DNA from: Lachnospiraceae bacterium
Lineage (GTDB): Bacteria > Bacillota > Clostridia > Lachnospirales > Lachnospiraceae
NCBI GenBank assembly: GCA_022788085.1
Contig: JALEWA010000169.1
Coordinates: forward strand, 1-44,245
Reading direction: 5' to 3'
Length of the DNA stretch: 44,245 nt
A program made the translations under genes and the position numbers. A model generated the notes under the pieces. It had not been told where the DNA came from, made no database searches, and was given only the letters and a program-made list of their open reading frames with translations. Below, in pieces: positions 1 to 7,575 of this stretch; position 1 is the first letter of the stretch; every line of letters starts with the position of its first letter.

Positions 1-10
1 ATAGGCACCA

Positions 11-580
11 TTATTTATTCGCATCACTCTTTAACCCTCTGGAAGGTATTAATAATCCAATTGCTATTAAAGTAATTGAATGTATTATCGTTTTTGCATA
101 AATAAATTTTTTTATTTTTATTAAAGTAACATATGTAATCACTATAATTGCTAAGTATATGATACTTTTACGTCTAAATTCGTTCCGCTCACCACTGTTC
201 AGCCTTTTATTAGGACTTTCTATAGGTGAAAAAAGAAAAATTATTATCACTGAAAAAAGCAGCAGCAAATTCATTAACACTATTTTCATTGGTACATAAA
301 ATATTAGTATCATGCATATCATCATGCTCCCATATGATAAATAATTACACCTTCTCTTACTATTTGCATGATAACCACCTGCATAAATCCTAATAGGAAT
401 ATAGGTCAATTTAAAAATCAATCCGACTATAATATCTCCCATCAACCAACTGATAATCAGCGAAAATAATATACACGCAAGAGTACTTCTTATTCGTTGC
501 AGACCCAGTTCGATAATCTTGTCATTCGATTCATTTACATATCCCTGTATACGCAACCAATTAAGAATTATATTTATCAT
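11..580 (-). CDS. agrB: AgrB-like peptide-processing membrane protease
   Basis: A 189-residue, strongly hydrophobic protein with several membrane segments. Residues 64-78 carry the AgrB signature: Arg64, an AGGYHA segment with His71, and Cys78 seven residues later. His and Cys are the catalytic pair of this cysteine protease family, which cuts the C-terminal tail of AgrD and helps form the cyclic thiolactone signal. Length matches AgrB proteins (about 190-210). Its start overlaps the end of the upstream agrD-like gene by 20 bases, and no strong Shine-Dalgarno sequence is visible, so translation is probably coupled to agrD. The order agrD then agrB is the reverse of the staphylococcal agrBDCA arrangement. 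The stop codon is at 11-13, so the gene is complete. Confidence 0.9.
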   Translation of the reverse strand: MINIILNWLRIQGYVNESNDKIIELGLQRIRSTLACILFSLIISWLMGDIIVGLIFKLTYIPIRIYAGGYHANSKRRCNYLSYGSMMICMILIFYVPMKIVLMNLLLLFSVIIIFLFSPIESPNKRLNSGERNEFRRKSIIYLAIIVITYVTLIKIKKFIYAKTIIHSITLIAIGLLIPSRGLKSDANK

Positions 581-722
581 GGTACTTTTTTAATCCGTCT
601 GTCTGAGAATCTAACTTCTCTTGATAAAAAACAGCCCAACAAACAGAGTTTACAGCAACTTCTGCTGTTTTTAGCGCTGTATTATATACTATTTTACCTA
701 TTAACTTATTTACCTTTTTCAC
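561..722 (-). CDS. agrD: AgrD-like cyclic autoinducer pro-peptide
   Basis: A short pro-peptide with the AgrD plan: an amphipathic, Lys-rich N-terminal leader, a core around NSVCWAVF, and a charged C-terminal tail. I chose the GTG at 720-722 (53 residues) over the ATG at 741-743 (60 residues) because a GAGGTGA Shine-Dalgarno sequence sits just before the GTG. Cys28 is the only cysteine. By analogy with five-membered AgrD thiolactones, the ring would be Cys28 to Phe32 (CWAVF) with a short exocyclic tail such as NSV. The boundaries are predicted, not shown. The gene overlaps agrB downstream and is separated from the kinase gene upstream by a terminator. Confidence 0.85.
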   Translation of the reverse strand: MKKVNKLIGKIVYNTALKTAEVAVNSVCWAVFYQEKLDSQTDGLKKYHDKYNS

Positions 723-774
723 TTTTATCACCTCATTATGCATAATACCATAGAAAATGACATATTTTTACAAA

Positions 775-803
775 TTGGAAAAATCTAACGGATACTTGGA
801 AAA
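775..803 (-). promoter_or_regulatory. Direct repeats upstream of agrD, candidate LytTR operator
   Basis: On the minus strand the octamer TTTTCCAA occurs twice (796-803 and 775-782) with a period of exactly 21 bp, about two helical turns. LytTR regulators such as AgrA bind paired direct repeats spaced in this way. A CCGTTAG sequence resembling half of an AgrA box lies between the repeats (786-792). Possible -10 elements follow at 747-752 or 739-744. The site lies between the kinase terminator and the agrD start, so it is a plausible activator site for an agrDB promoter. Binding is inferred. Confidence 0.5.
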
Positions 804-805
804 GG

Positions 806-834
806 TAAAAAAAGACAGTACATTTTGCACTGTC
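806..834 (-). terminator. Intrinsic terminator after the kinase gene
   Basis: Immediately after the kinase stop codon, the minus strand has a 9-bp stem (GACAGTGCA with TGTACTGTC, one G-T pair) with a 3-base loop, followed by seven T residues. It separates the two-component genes from agrDB, implying that agrDB has its own promoter. Confidence 0.85.
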
Positions 835-835
835 G

Positions 836-2095
836 CTACACATATAAGATAATATCTACTTTAAACATATCCTCTACTGTTTGTACCGTCATCTCTCCCT
901 GATACTTCTCTACAATACTTCGAATACATGTCATACCAATTCCATGTCCTTCTTTTTTTATTTTTGTTGTCAATAATTTATTTTCCTCCCTTTTCACCTT
1001 TCCATCATAGGAATTATGTAAACTAATATATAACACTCTCTTTATATATTTTATTCTAATTGCTAATACTCTCTCTTCTGTTCTTTCAAGCGCCTCCACT
1101 GCATTATCCATCAAATTACTTAACAGCATATTCAAATCAAAATCAGACATAAATCGTTCCTCTGGAACTTCAATTTCTATAACTGTTTCACAATGCAGAT
1201 TTTCGGCTCTTTCAAGATGATAATTCAAAATACTATCCAGTTCATCATTTCCTGTATTGGCATATTCCTTTAATAAAGTTGCCCTTTGAACCATTTTCCC
1301 TATGTATTCTTGTGCCTCTGCATATTTTTCTTTTTGTAAATAACTCTCCATTAACAATAAATGATTCTTCATATCATGCCGCAATTGTTTCATTTCTTGT
1401 CTAGAGGCATGGATAATCTCAAATTGATTCTGATACATTACAATCTGTTTTTCTAATACAACTTTCTTCATTTTTTCTTTGTATGCATCATAAACCTTTT
1501 CATACATATAATATGTACCTATATTTATTATACATATAATGCATAACCCAAGAAGAGCAGTTTCATTAGAAAAAAATGAAGCACTCAACATTAATTCTGC
1601 AAGTATCGCACTACCAACAGATACCACTATCATATTGAAGTAACTTCCCCATGTGAGTCTTGCTTCTCCATCAAATTTTTTACTCTTTTCTAGTGTACTA
1701 ACTACCACCAACAGCAGAAAGTTCGATAAAATAACCCCTAAAGTTGAATTTATATCCTTACCATTGATCCAATTCAAAAATCTAAACACAATTCCCTCTG
1801 CTACAACTCCAAGAGCCATTGATAAGCCGACTGCTAATACTTTTTCCAAAATACTGCCCTTATAATTTGTATTTGTAATAATAAATATAGCAAAGAAAGC
1901 AGATAATGTTGTTATAATAGGTATTTGCACAAAGCAAAAAGATAACCAATTTAATACAACACATACTGCACATATACTCTTTAACACCTTGGAACAATTC
2001 TCCTTTGGTCGTAAAAACAACTTAATATATCGAAGGTCAACGTATATACTAAAAACATAAAAAACAATGCTTACTATCATTTCAAAAATCTTCAT
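836..2095 (-). CDS. agrC: AgrC-like GHKL sensor histidine kinase
   Basis: A 419-residue protein with about six hydrophobic segments over residues 1-195, a linking helix, then a kinase core. The H box is RHDMKNHL with the phospho-acceptor His240. The N box is NLMDNAVEA near residue 326, and the G box is GHGIGMTCI. This is the AgrC/ComD-type GHKL family, which senses a peptide at the membrane and phosphorylates a LytTR regulator. It starts 10 bases after the regulator gene, so the two are co-transcribed. The AgrD-like peptide encoded just downstream is the obvious candidate ligand. The symbol reflects family and context; signal specificity is untested. Confidence 0.88.
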   Translation of the reverse strand: MKIFEMIVSIVFYVFSIYVDLRYIKLFLRPKENCSKVLKSICAVCVVLNWLSFCFVQIPIITTLSAFFAIFIITNTNYKGSILEKVLAVGLSMALGVVAEGIVFRFLNWINGKDINSTLGVILSNFLLLVVVSTLEKSKKFDGEARLTWGSYFNMIVVSVGSAILAELMLSASFFSNETALLGLCIICIINIGTYYMYEKVYDAYKEKMKKVVLEKQIVMYQNQFEIIHASRQEMKQLRHDMKNHLLLMESYLQKEKYAEAQEYIGKMVQRATLLKEYANTGNDELDSILNYHLERAENLHCETVIEIEVPEERFMSDFDLNMLLSNLMDNAVEALERTEERVLAIRIKYIKRVLYISLHNSYDGKVKREENKLLTTKIKKEGHGIGMTCIRSIVEKYQGEMTVQTVEDMFKVDIILYV

Positions 2096-2105
2096 CTGCT
2101 CTTAC

Positions 2106-2828
2106 TTATCCTCTTCCATTCATATTCCACTCTAATATCTTTTCTCTAACCTTTTTCCTCATAGACTGACTGATCGGGAGTCGGATTCCATTACACATGA
2201 CTACCATATCCGGGCAGAATTCAGAAACATAATTGATATTCACAATATATGACTTATGTACCACACAAAATTTATTCATAGAAATCTGTTTCTCTATATC
2301 TGCCATCTTTCCATAATATTCTCTTATGCCTTTTGTAGTAATGACATGTATTTTCTTTCCTTCGCATTGAAAATACAAGATTTCATTTTCTGATATTCTA
2401 TATGTACTTTTCCCAATGTTATAAGTAAAGAAGACATTTCTATCAATAAACAGACGTTTGTATTCTGCCATCACCTTTGACACTTTTTCCATATTTACCG
2501 GTTTTGTCAAAAAATCCAAAGGTCTTATCTGAAAAAGCTGCATCGCATAACTTTCCTTTGAAGAAACATAGATAATCTGCGTTGTTTCGTTTTCTACTTT
2601 TTCCCGTAATTTTTGCCCAACCTCAACACCATCCATTCCGCAAAGTTCTATGTCAAGAAATAACAAATCAAGAGGTTCATTAATTGTTATATATTTTAAG
2701 AATTCTTCACCACTATGAAACACTTCTGTTTCCAAACAAATTGTTTCACGCTCTGCATACGTTCGTACCAAGTTCTCTAACTCTGCACAGAATTCCTTTT
2801 CATCATCACATATTCCAATTCGATACAT
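2106..2828 (-). CDS. agrA: AgrA-like LytTR response regulator
   Basis: A 240-residue protein with an N-terminal receiver domain (acidic DDE at residues 8-10, phospho-acceptor Asp59 in LLFLDIEL, conserved Lys in FLTKPV) and a C-terminal LytTR DNA-binding domain from about residue 140. Length and architecture match AgrA. It is the first gene of the kinase-regulator pair; the start ATG has an AAAGGA-type ribosome binding site. It probably activates the agrDB promoter through the 21-bp-spaced repeats at 775-803. The agrA symbol is by homology and locus context. Confidence 0.88.
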   Translation of the reverse strand: MYRIGICDDEKEFCAELENLVRTYAERETICLETEVFHSGEEFLKYITINEPLDLLFLDIELCGMDGVEVGQKLREKVENETTQIIYVSSKESYAMQLFQIRPLDFLTKPVNMEKVSKVMAEYKRLFIDRNVFFTYNIGKSTYRISENEILYFQCEGKKIHVITTKGIREYYGKMADIEKQISMNKFCVVHKSYIVNINYVSEFCPDMVVMCNGIRLPISQSMRKKVREKILEWNMNGRG

Positions 2829-3101
2829 ATCTCTTCATCCTTTTTACTAACTCCACAAGTTTTATTCACCCAAACTATAATGCAAAATGCCGCATACAAT
2901 GGCATGTCGCATTATCCCCTTTTATTTTATCACATTCTAATACTACACACCCAAAAATGCACCAACCTACGAAATTTCCGAATGAACTAACGTTTACACT
3001 CTTATAAATCAGTTCATACTGAAACTGTTTCTTCTCTACCAAATATTCCTATTATATGGATGGAAGGATTTTATAGGCATTATTCGGAAATTTTAAAGGA
3101 A
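2829..3101. other. Intergenic region with two inverted-repeat structures
   Basis: About 270 bases with no convincing gene. ATAATGC/GCATTAT arms (2877-2915) form an imperfect hairpin with an inner ATGCC/GGCAT stem, upstream of the regulator gene. Separately, a perfect 12-bp inverted repeat, AAATTTCCGAAT at 2972-2983 and ATTCGGAAATTT at 3082-3093, brackets about 100 bases. No clear T-rich terminator follows the minus-strand gene ending at 3102. I found no strong sigma-A promoter for the response regulator. Confidence 0.5.
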
Positions 3102-4019
3102 TTACAACACCATATAAAACTCTTTCGTTTTTTCCTCCCCCTCATCAACATATGTAACCACAACTGTTTTTTTCTCGCGGTCAACTTCCATATCCTTATA
3201 CTGCATGCCATTCAGGTCATCATACAGGATTTCTTTTTCTTCCTCTGTTTCAGGATTATAAGAGAATAAAACACACTCCGTAATGATTTCCCTCCCTTGT
3301 TCATCGAGTCTGACACGCACAACAAAATTATCGTCTCCAATCATTCTCAGATGTCCATCTCTCACTTCCGGAACAGGATCTCGCGTATAATCGGTATCAA
3401 TCATGGATGAACTGACCGATGCATAATAGATAGAATACCCGCTTCCGAATGCACGCCCCTCTTCTGTCATAAAGTCATACGGAAGATAATCCTCGCTAAA
3501 CTTCACATCTTTTCTATTTATATAACAAGTGCATATATAAGTAATTTCATTATCACCTGTCAGAAGTGCATATTCATATTTATTCGCTGCATTCTCGACC
3601 GCGATATATGCCGGATACAAGAACTTCTTTTCTTCATCTCTGAGAAGTTTTTTCTCATTATTTCCATATGTTTTTGATGTATTCTCCAATCTGTCAACTT
3701 CTTTGTGATAACTCTCATCATCATACACACACTTCAGATAGGTCTGTAATGTCGGTGAACCAAACGTATCCCGGTAATAATTATAAAACTCTGTTTCTAT
3801 CACTCCCTGGGGAATTTTCTCCGGGAACACAATATATGCAGTCTGAATATATGGTTGCGTCAAAACAGCTTCATATTTATTAATATCTCTTGTTATTTTA
3901 GCCGGGCCTCCCAGAAAAAAGAGATAGAATAACACAATTACCGCTACGAATAAGGTAACAACCGTTAATATGATTCCGATCAAAATACCCTTACCTATTT
4001 TTTTCACTTTTCGATTCAT
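3102..4019 (-). CDS. Membrane protein sharing the anti-sigma extracytoplasmic domain
   Basis: A 305-residue protein with one N-terminal membrane segment (about residues 12-36) and an extracytoplasmic remainder. The outer domain resembles that of the adjacent longer anti-sigma protein: both contain a TYLKCVYD/IYLQCIYD segment, then KYEYALL/GYEYALL, then an EDYLPYD/EEYLPKD segment, in the same order. It lacks a zinc finger. I chose the ATG at 4019 because GAGGAGG precedes it by 9 bases; the upstream ATG at 4037 has no good ribosome site. It is the last gene of the sigma operon and may be a co-sensor or decoy for the signal read by the anti-sigma protein. Family unknown. Confidence 0.72.
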   Translation of the reverse strand: MNRKVKKIGKGILIGIILTVVTLFVAVIVLFYLFFLGGPAKITRDINKYEAVLTQPYIQTAYIVFPEKIPQGVIETEFYNYYRDTFGSPTLQTYLKCVYDDESYHKEVDRLENTSKTYGNNEKKLLRDEEKKFLYPAYIAVENAANKYEYALLTGDNEITYICTCYINRKDVKFSEDYLPYDFMTEEGRAFGSGYSIYYASVSSSMIDTDYTRDPVPEVRDGHLRMIGDDNFVVRVRLDEQGREIITECVLFSYNPETEEEKEILYDDLNGMQYKDMEVDREKKTVVVTYVDEGEEKTKEFYMVL

Positions 4020-4033
4020 AAATTCCAGCCTCC

Positions 4034-4837
4034 TCATTTGTCATATATACAAAATGCTTCTCTTTCCGTTTCAAAGAAATCCCCCCGCTGTCCATAATCC
4101 TTTGGCAGATACTCCTCTCTGAATGCAAGTTCCCTGCGGTTCAGTCCTTGTAAATAAATATAAATAATCATACATTCCTGATCTGATAGAAGTGCATATT
4201 CGTATCCTTCGTCATACAACATGGCATATACACACGGTAAGCTTGTTTCCTCCTCAGAGTATCCTGGTTGTCGTCCTGTCTTTTGGTCTGTTATATTGAA
4301 AAGACGTTGTTTCTCTTGCTCGTAAGCTTCCTTATCATATATACATTGCAGATAAATCTGATACTCCTGATAAAGCTTTTGTCCCTTGCAATCATAGTAG
4401 AACTCTTCTATCCTCCCTGTCATTTTTTCACTATCCGGAAATAATGCAAGCCCTGATATACCTTGATAGTCTTGTTTTCCATAATCTTCCGGCAATTCAT
4501 AATGTTCTTTTACGGAATATCCTTCATCACTACCCACTCCTGTAAACCGGATGAACACCAACATTACTACAAAGGCCATCACAAAAAGAACGCCTAACAA
4601 AAGTCCTATTAACTCATAACGCCATCTCTTTAATGCACGGAAAATTTTTCGATCATTTTCCTGTTCATTTCTTTCTCTTTCCTGTCTTTCTAATACCAGA
4701 TTCTCTCTGTATCGTTTACACTTTTTGCATGTTCGCAAATGTTCCTGTATCAGCTGCTCCGACTCTTCACTTGTCAGGCAGTCCAATGACAACGGCATAA
4801 GGTCTACCACAATATTACAATCTGTATTTCCTCTCAA
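4034..4837 (-). CDS. Zinc-finger anti-sigma factor with extracytoplasmic domain
   Basis: A 267-residue protein with an N-terminal zinc-finger anti-sigma (ZAS, zf-HC2) motif, EHLRTCKKC, giving the H-x3-C-x2-C pattern. A charged helix follows, then one membrane segment (about residues 75-100), then an extracytoplasmic domain. ZAS domains bind and inhibit ECF sigma factors; the outer domain would sense the signal. I chose the TTG at 4835-4837 because GAGGTG precedes it by 6 bases and because the protein then begins like its upstream neighbour (TDCNIVVDLMPLS versus YDCNIILDLLPLS). The ATG at 4876 would add 13 residues. The outer domain is duplicated in the next gene. Confidence 0.82.
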   Translation of the reverse strand: MRGNTDCNIVVDLMPLSLDCLTSEESEQLIQEHLRTCKKCKRYRENLVLERQERERNEQENDRKIFRALKRWRYELIGLLLGVLFVMAFVVMLVFIRFTGVGSDEGYSVKEHYELPEDYGKQDYQGISGLALFPDSEKMTGRIEEFYYDCKGQKLYQEYQIYLQCIYDKEAYEQEKQRLFNITDQKTGRQPGYSEEETSLPCVYAMLYDEGYEYALLSDQECMIIYIYLQGLNRRELAFREEYLPKDYGQRGDFFETEREAFCIYDK

Positions 4838-4860
4838 AACACTCACCTCTTTTCTATTCC

Positions 4861-5163
4861 TTAAAAGAACAAGCACATATCAATGATACAAAATGCCATA
4901 ATCAATGCTAAAACTAACAGATATCCGAGAATCCATATCCTTACAAGATTCTTTTTTCTATATTTGTGCCGCCTGTTTTTTTTCTTTTTCTTCTTATTTG
5001 CTATGATATCAAGTTCTCTTGTCATGTCTTCGTAAGCCTGCCTGCAGCTTTCACATTCTAAAAGGTGCTGTTGAATGACTTGCTGCGTTTCTTCACTTAC
5101 CATGTTTTCAATGGAGAGCGGAAGCAAATCCAGAATAATATTGCAATCATATTGTTTCTTCAT
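4861..5163 (-). CDS. Short zinc-finger anti-sigma protein
   Basis: A 100-residue protein with a ZAS motif, HLLECESC, near residues 28-35, a very Lys-rich stretch, and a single C-terminal membrane segment ending in CLFF. It has almost no extracytoplasmic domain. It overlaps the sigma factor gene by 17 bases, so the two are translationally coupled, typical of a cognate anti-sigma factor. Its first 45 residues are clearly related to those of the next gene, so the operon carries two tandem anti-sigma proteins. A minimal anti-sigma without a sensor domain is unusual; it might act as a partner or tether. Confidence 0.82.
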   Translation of the reverse strand: MKKQYDCNIILDLLPLSIENMVSEETQQVIQQHLLECESCRQAYEDMTRELDIIANKKKKKKNRRHKYRKKNLVRIWILGYLLVLALIMAFCIIDMCLFF

Positions 5164-5647
5164 CCTTTTTCAGCTCCTTTCCCAAAATCTGCTTTGCACG
5201 ATAAAAGGTTACTCTTGCCCAGTTCTCTGACTGTGACATAATATCACCAATTTCCTTAAAGCTTAATTCTCCTGTTAATCTGAGCATTACCACATCTCTC
5301 ATTGGTGATGGCAGATTATATATTACTTTATATATATTCATTTTCGCTTCGGCATCTTCGATTGACTTCTGCGTTTCTTCATGCATAGCAATTTCCACTG
5401 CCTCATCAAATGAAACTTCTTTTCTACGCCGTTTCTTGTCTAAGCTCTGGTAATAGACAAATTTTGCTATTTGACACAACCATGTTGACATTTTAGCATC
5501 TCCGCGGAATTCTGAAATCTTCTTTGTGGCACGGTAGAAGGTTTCCTGTGTCAATTCCTCCGCAAGACTATGATTTCCGCCTGTGAGCGTACTCAAATAA
5601 CCATAGACAGTATTAAAATATTGCTCATATGCCTCTTTTATCTCCAA
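5147..5647 (-). CDS. ECF-type RNA polymerase sigma factor
   Basis: A 166-residue sigma-70 family protein of the extracytoplasmic-function group. Region 2 is visible as LAEELTQETFYRA and GDAKMSTWLCQIAKF; region 4 is visible as LPSPMRDVVMLRLTGELSFKEIG. Length is typical for ECF sigma factors. The start is TTG at 5645-5647, preceded by AAGGAG with 7-base spacing. It heads a four-gene operon with two zinc-finger anti-sigma genes and a membrane protein. A sigma-A-like promoter lies upstream, so basal transcription need not depend on the ECF factor itself. Target genes are not evident in this window. Confidence 0.9.
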   Translation of the reverse strand: MEIKEAYEQYFNTVYGYLSTLTGGNHSLAEELTQETFYRATKKISEFRGDAKMSTWLCQIAKFVYYQSLDKKRRRKEVSFDEAVEIAMHEETQKSIEDAEAKMNIYKVIYNLPSPMRDVVMLRLTGELSFKEIGDIMSQSENWARVTFYRAKQILGKELKKDEETI

Positions 5648-5696
5648 CGTTTTGCTCCTTCCCGTTTGGTACCTTTTATGTCTCTTGGGCTTCTAT

Positions 5697-5726
5697 ATTA
5701 TGTGCTTACTTCTTGCTTTCTGTCAA
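5697..5726 (-). promoter_or_regulatory. Sigma-A-type promoter of the ECF operon
   Basis: On the minus strand a perfect TTGACA (5721-5726) is followed after 18 bp by CATAAT (5697-5702), about 50 bases upstream of the sigma-factor start. Another element, TGTAAC at about 5750-5760, could be an ECF-type -35, but I could not pair it convincingly. Confidence 0.6.
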
Positions 5727-5782
5727 ATAAGTCCAACATACATATTGATTCGTTACAAATAATTTTCATTTATTTTCCAAAC

Positions 5783-5838
5783 AAAAAAGTCATTTCAAAA
5801 TGATTTTTTCTCTAAAAACAATCACTTCAAAATGACTT
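5783..5838 (-). terminator. Long hairpin terminator after the Hsp70 gene
   Basis: Two related arms, 5814-5838 and 5787-5809, form a long imperfect AT-rich hairpin, with a T tract on the minus strand (complement of 5783-5788). Each arm contains a TCATTTTGAA repeat, and the shorter arm is itself palindromic and followed by T residues on the plus strand. It ends the J/TPR-Hsp70 operon before the ECF promoter. Confidence 0.7.
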
Positions 5839-5881
5839 CTATTCATTCCTCTATATTCTATTGAATTAGTCTATGGAATTT

Positions 5882-7561
5882 CTACTCTTCCTCCATAATC
5901 TCGCACAGCGCCTTTCTTGCTTCGTCTACTTCATTTCGTTCTTCACGACGAAGCGCTTCCTCAAACTGGCGGATACCGTATTCAAGCTGGTTTCTTCTGT
6001 CTCCGATGGATTCCTCATACATACGCTCTGCCCGAAGAAGAACAAGCTTATTCTCCTCCTGATCACGAAGCTGTACCTTCAGGTAAGATAATTCCTCCAT
6101 GCGCTTTGCTATCTCATCATCTGTCATGGTGTTATCGGCACCCTTGATGACAAGCTTTCGCACTTCTCCGGTAGAAACCACCTTTGCCTCTACCTCTAAT
6201 AAAGAGTTAATATCGTAGGTATAGGTTACATCAATTGCTTCCTCTCCCTTTGCTGCCTTTGGCACCTTGATTTCAAGCTCACCAAGATAAAGATTATTCT
6301 TTGCAAAGCGGCTTTCTCCCTGCAAGACTCTGACGCTTACCTTATCCTGGTTATCCCTTACGGTATATAAACGCTTTGTCTTGCTGGTTGGAATGACTGT
6401 ATTTCTGTCGATAATCGGGCAATAGTGTCCATCCTCTATCACACCGTCACTGTACTCCATAACTACCTCTGTTCCAAGGGTAAAGGAGCATACATCCGTT
6501 AAAATCATTTCCCTGACTGCCTGATTACGTTCCTTCATGGCTGCCTGAATCGCAGCTCCCAAAGCTACCGCTTCATCAGGATTGATGCTGGTATCCGGGA
6601 ACTTATGGAATAGCTTGATAAAGAAATCACGGAAGATTTGAAGCTTTGTTGCGCCACCAATCAGAACCACTTCATCAATATCCTGTAACGATAAGCCCGC
6701 ATCGGAGAGACTTCTCTTAACCGGTTCACGGATTTTCTGGAACAGTTCCTCACACCCTTCGGCATATTCCTTTGCATTAATCTCTGTTTCCTGCATCTTA
6801 TCCTGAATCAGACAGCTCATCGTTACCTGTGCCTCATCACTGATGGCACGCTTGGCACTTTCTGCCTGACGGTACAGGCGCACCTGTTCCTTTACAGACA
6901 AGGAATGCATAGTGATTCCCATTTTATTCAAAAACAGCTTCTCTAATACCTTGGTAAAGTCCTCACCACCAAGATAATTATCTCCGGCAACAGCTCTTAC
7001 CTCCAGAATATTGTGGTACAGCTCTAAGATGGAAACATCAAAGGTTCCGCCTCCCAAATCAAAAACCAGAAAACGGGTATCTTCCTTTTTCTCATACAGC
7101 CCATATGCAATTGCCGCAGCCGTCGGCTCGGAAATCATTCTCTCTACCTTAAGTCCTGCAAGCTCTCCGGCACGCTTTGTTGCCTTTCTTCTTTTATCAT
7201 CAAAGTAAGCAGGCACACTAATGACTGCTTCCGTAACCGGTTCGCCCAGGAAGCTTTCCGCATCCTCCTTTAAGAAACGTAAAATGATACTGGAAAGCTC
7301 CTCCGGCCGGTATTTCTTGCCACTTAAAATATATTCCCTGTCACTTCCCATACTGCGCTTAAAGGCAGATGCCACACTATCGGGATACAGGCTCATTCTC
7401 TCCTGCGCCGTTTCTCCCACATAGACATTTCCTTCCTCATCCACGCTGACTACAGAAGGTGTCAGATGCTTCCCTAATCTGTTCGGGATAATCTTTGGAC
7501 CATCCTCCGTATAATAAGCCACCAGACTGTTAGTGGTTCCAAGATCAATTCCTACAATCAT
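5882..7561 (-). CDS. Short Hsp70 (DnaK-family) chaperone
   Basis: A 559-residue Hsp70 protein. The nucleotide-binding domain begins with [11 protein letters not shown] and contains the [14 protein letters not shown] phosphate motif and VLIGGATK adenosine motif. A substrate-binding beta domain follows (about residues 370-480), ending in a helical segment shorter than the DnaK lid; no DnaK-type EEVD-like tail is seen. DnaK is usually about 610 residues, so the lid is reduced. I chose the ATG at 7561 because GAGG precedes it by 6 bases and it gives the canonical N-terminus; the longer ORF adds 15 atypical residues. It starts 14 bases after the J-like/TPR gene, so the pair probably forms a dedicated chaperone unit. 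It is unlikely to be the housekeeping dnaK, which normally sits with grpE and dnaJ. Confidence 0.88.
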   Translation of the reverse strand: MIVGIDLGTTNSLVAYYTEDGPKIIPNRLGKHLTPSVVSVDEEGNVYVGETAQERMSLYPDSVASAFKRSMGSDREYILSGKKYRPEELSSIILRFLKEDAESFLGEPVTEAVISVPAYFDDKRRKATKRAGELAGLKVERMISEPTAAAIAYGLYEKKEDTRFLVFDLGGGTFDVSILELYHNILEVRAVAGDNYLGGEDFTKVLEKLFLNKMGITMHSLSVKEQVRLYRQAESAKRAISDEAQVTMSCLIQDKMQETEINAKEYAEGCEELFQKIREPVKRSLSDAGLSLQDIDEVVLIGGATKLQIFRDFFIKLFHKFPDTSINPDEAVALGAAIQAAMKERNQAVREMILTDVCSFTLGTEVVMEYSDGVIEDGHYCPIIDRNTVIPTSKTKRLYTVRDNQDKVSVRVLQGESRFAKNNLYLGELEIKVPKAAKGEEAIDVTYTYDINSLLEVEAKVVSTGEVRKLVIKGADNTMTDDEIAKRMEELSYLKVQLRDQEENKLVLLRAERMYEESIGDRRNQLEYGIRQFEEALRREERNEVDEARKALCEIMEEE

Positions 7562-7575
7562 AACGTACCTCTTCT

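Noticed and set aside
2684-3007. Plus-strand ORF of 107 codons antisense to the regulator start
   Set aside because: Shadow of the LytTR gene and its upstream region; Phe/His-rich and without a ribosome site.
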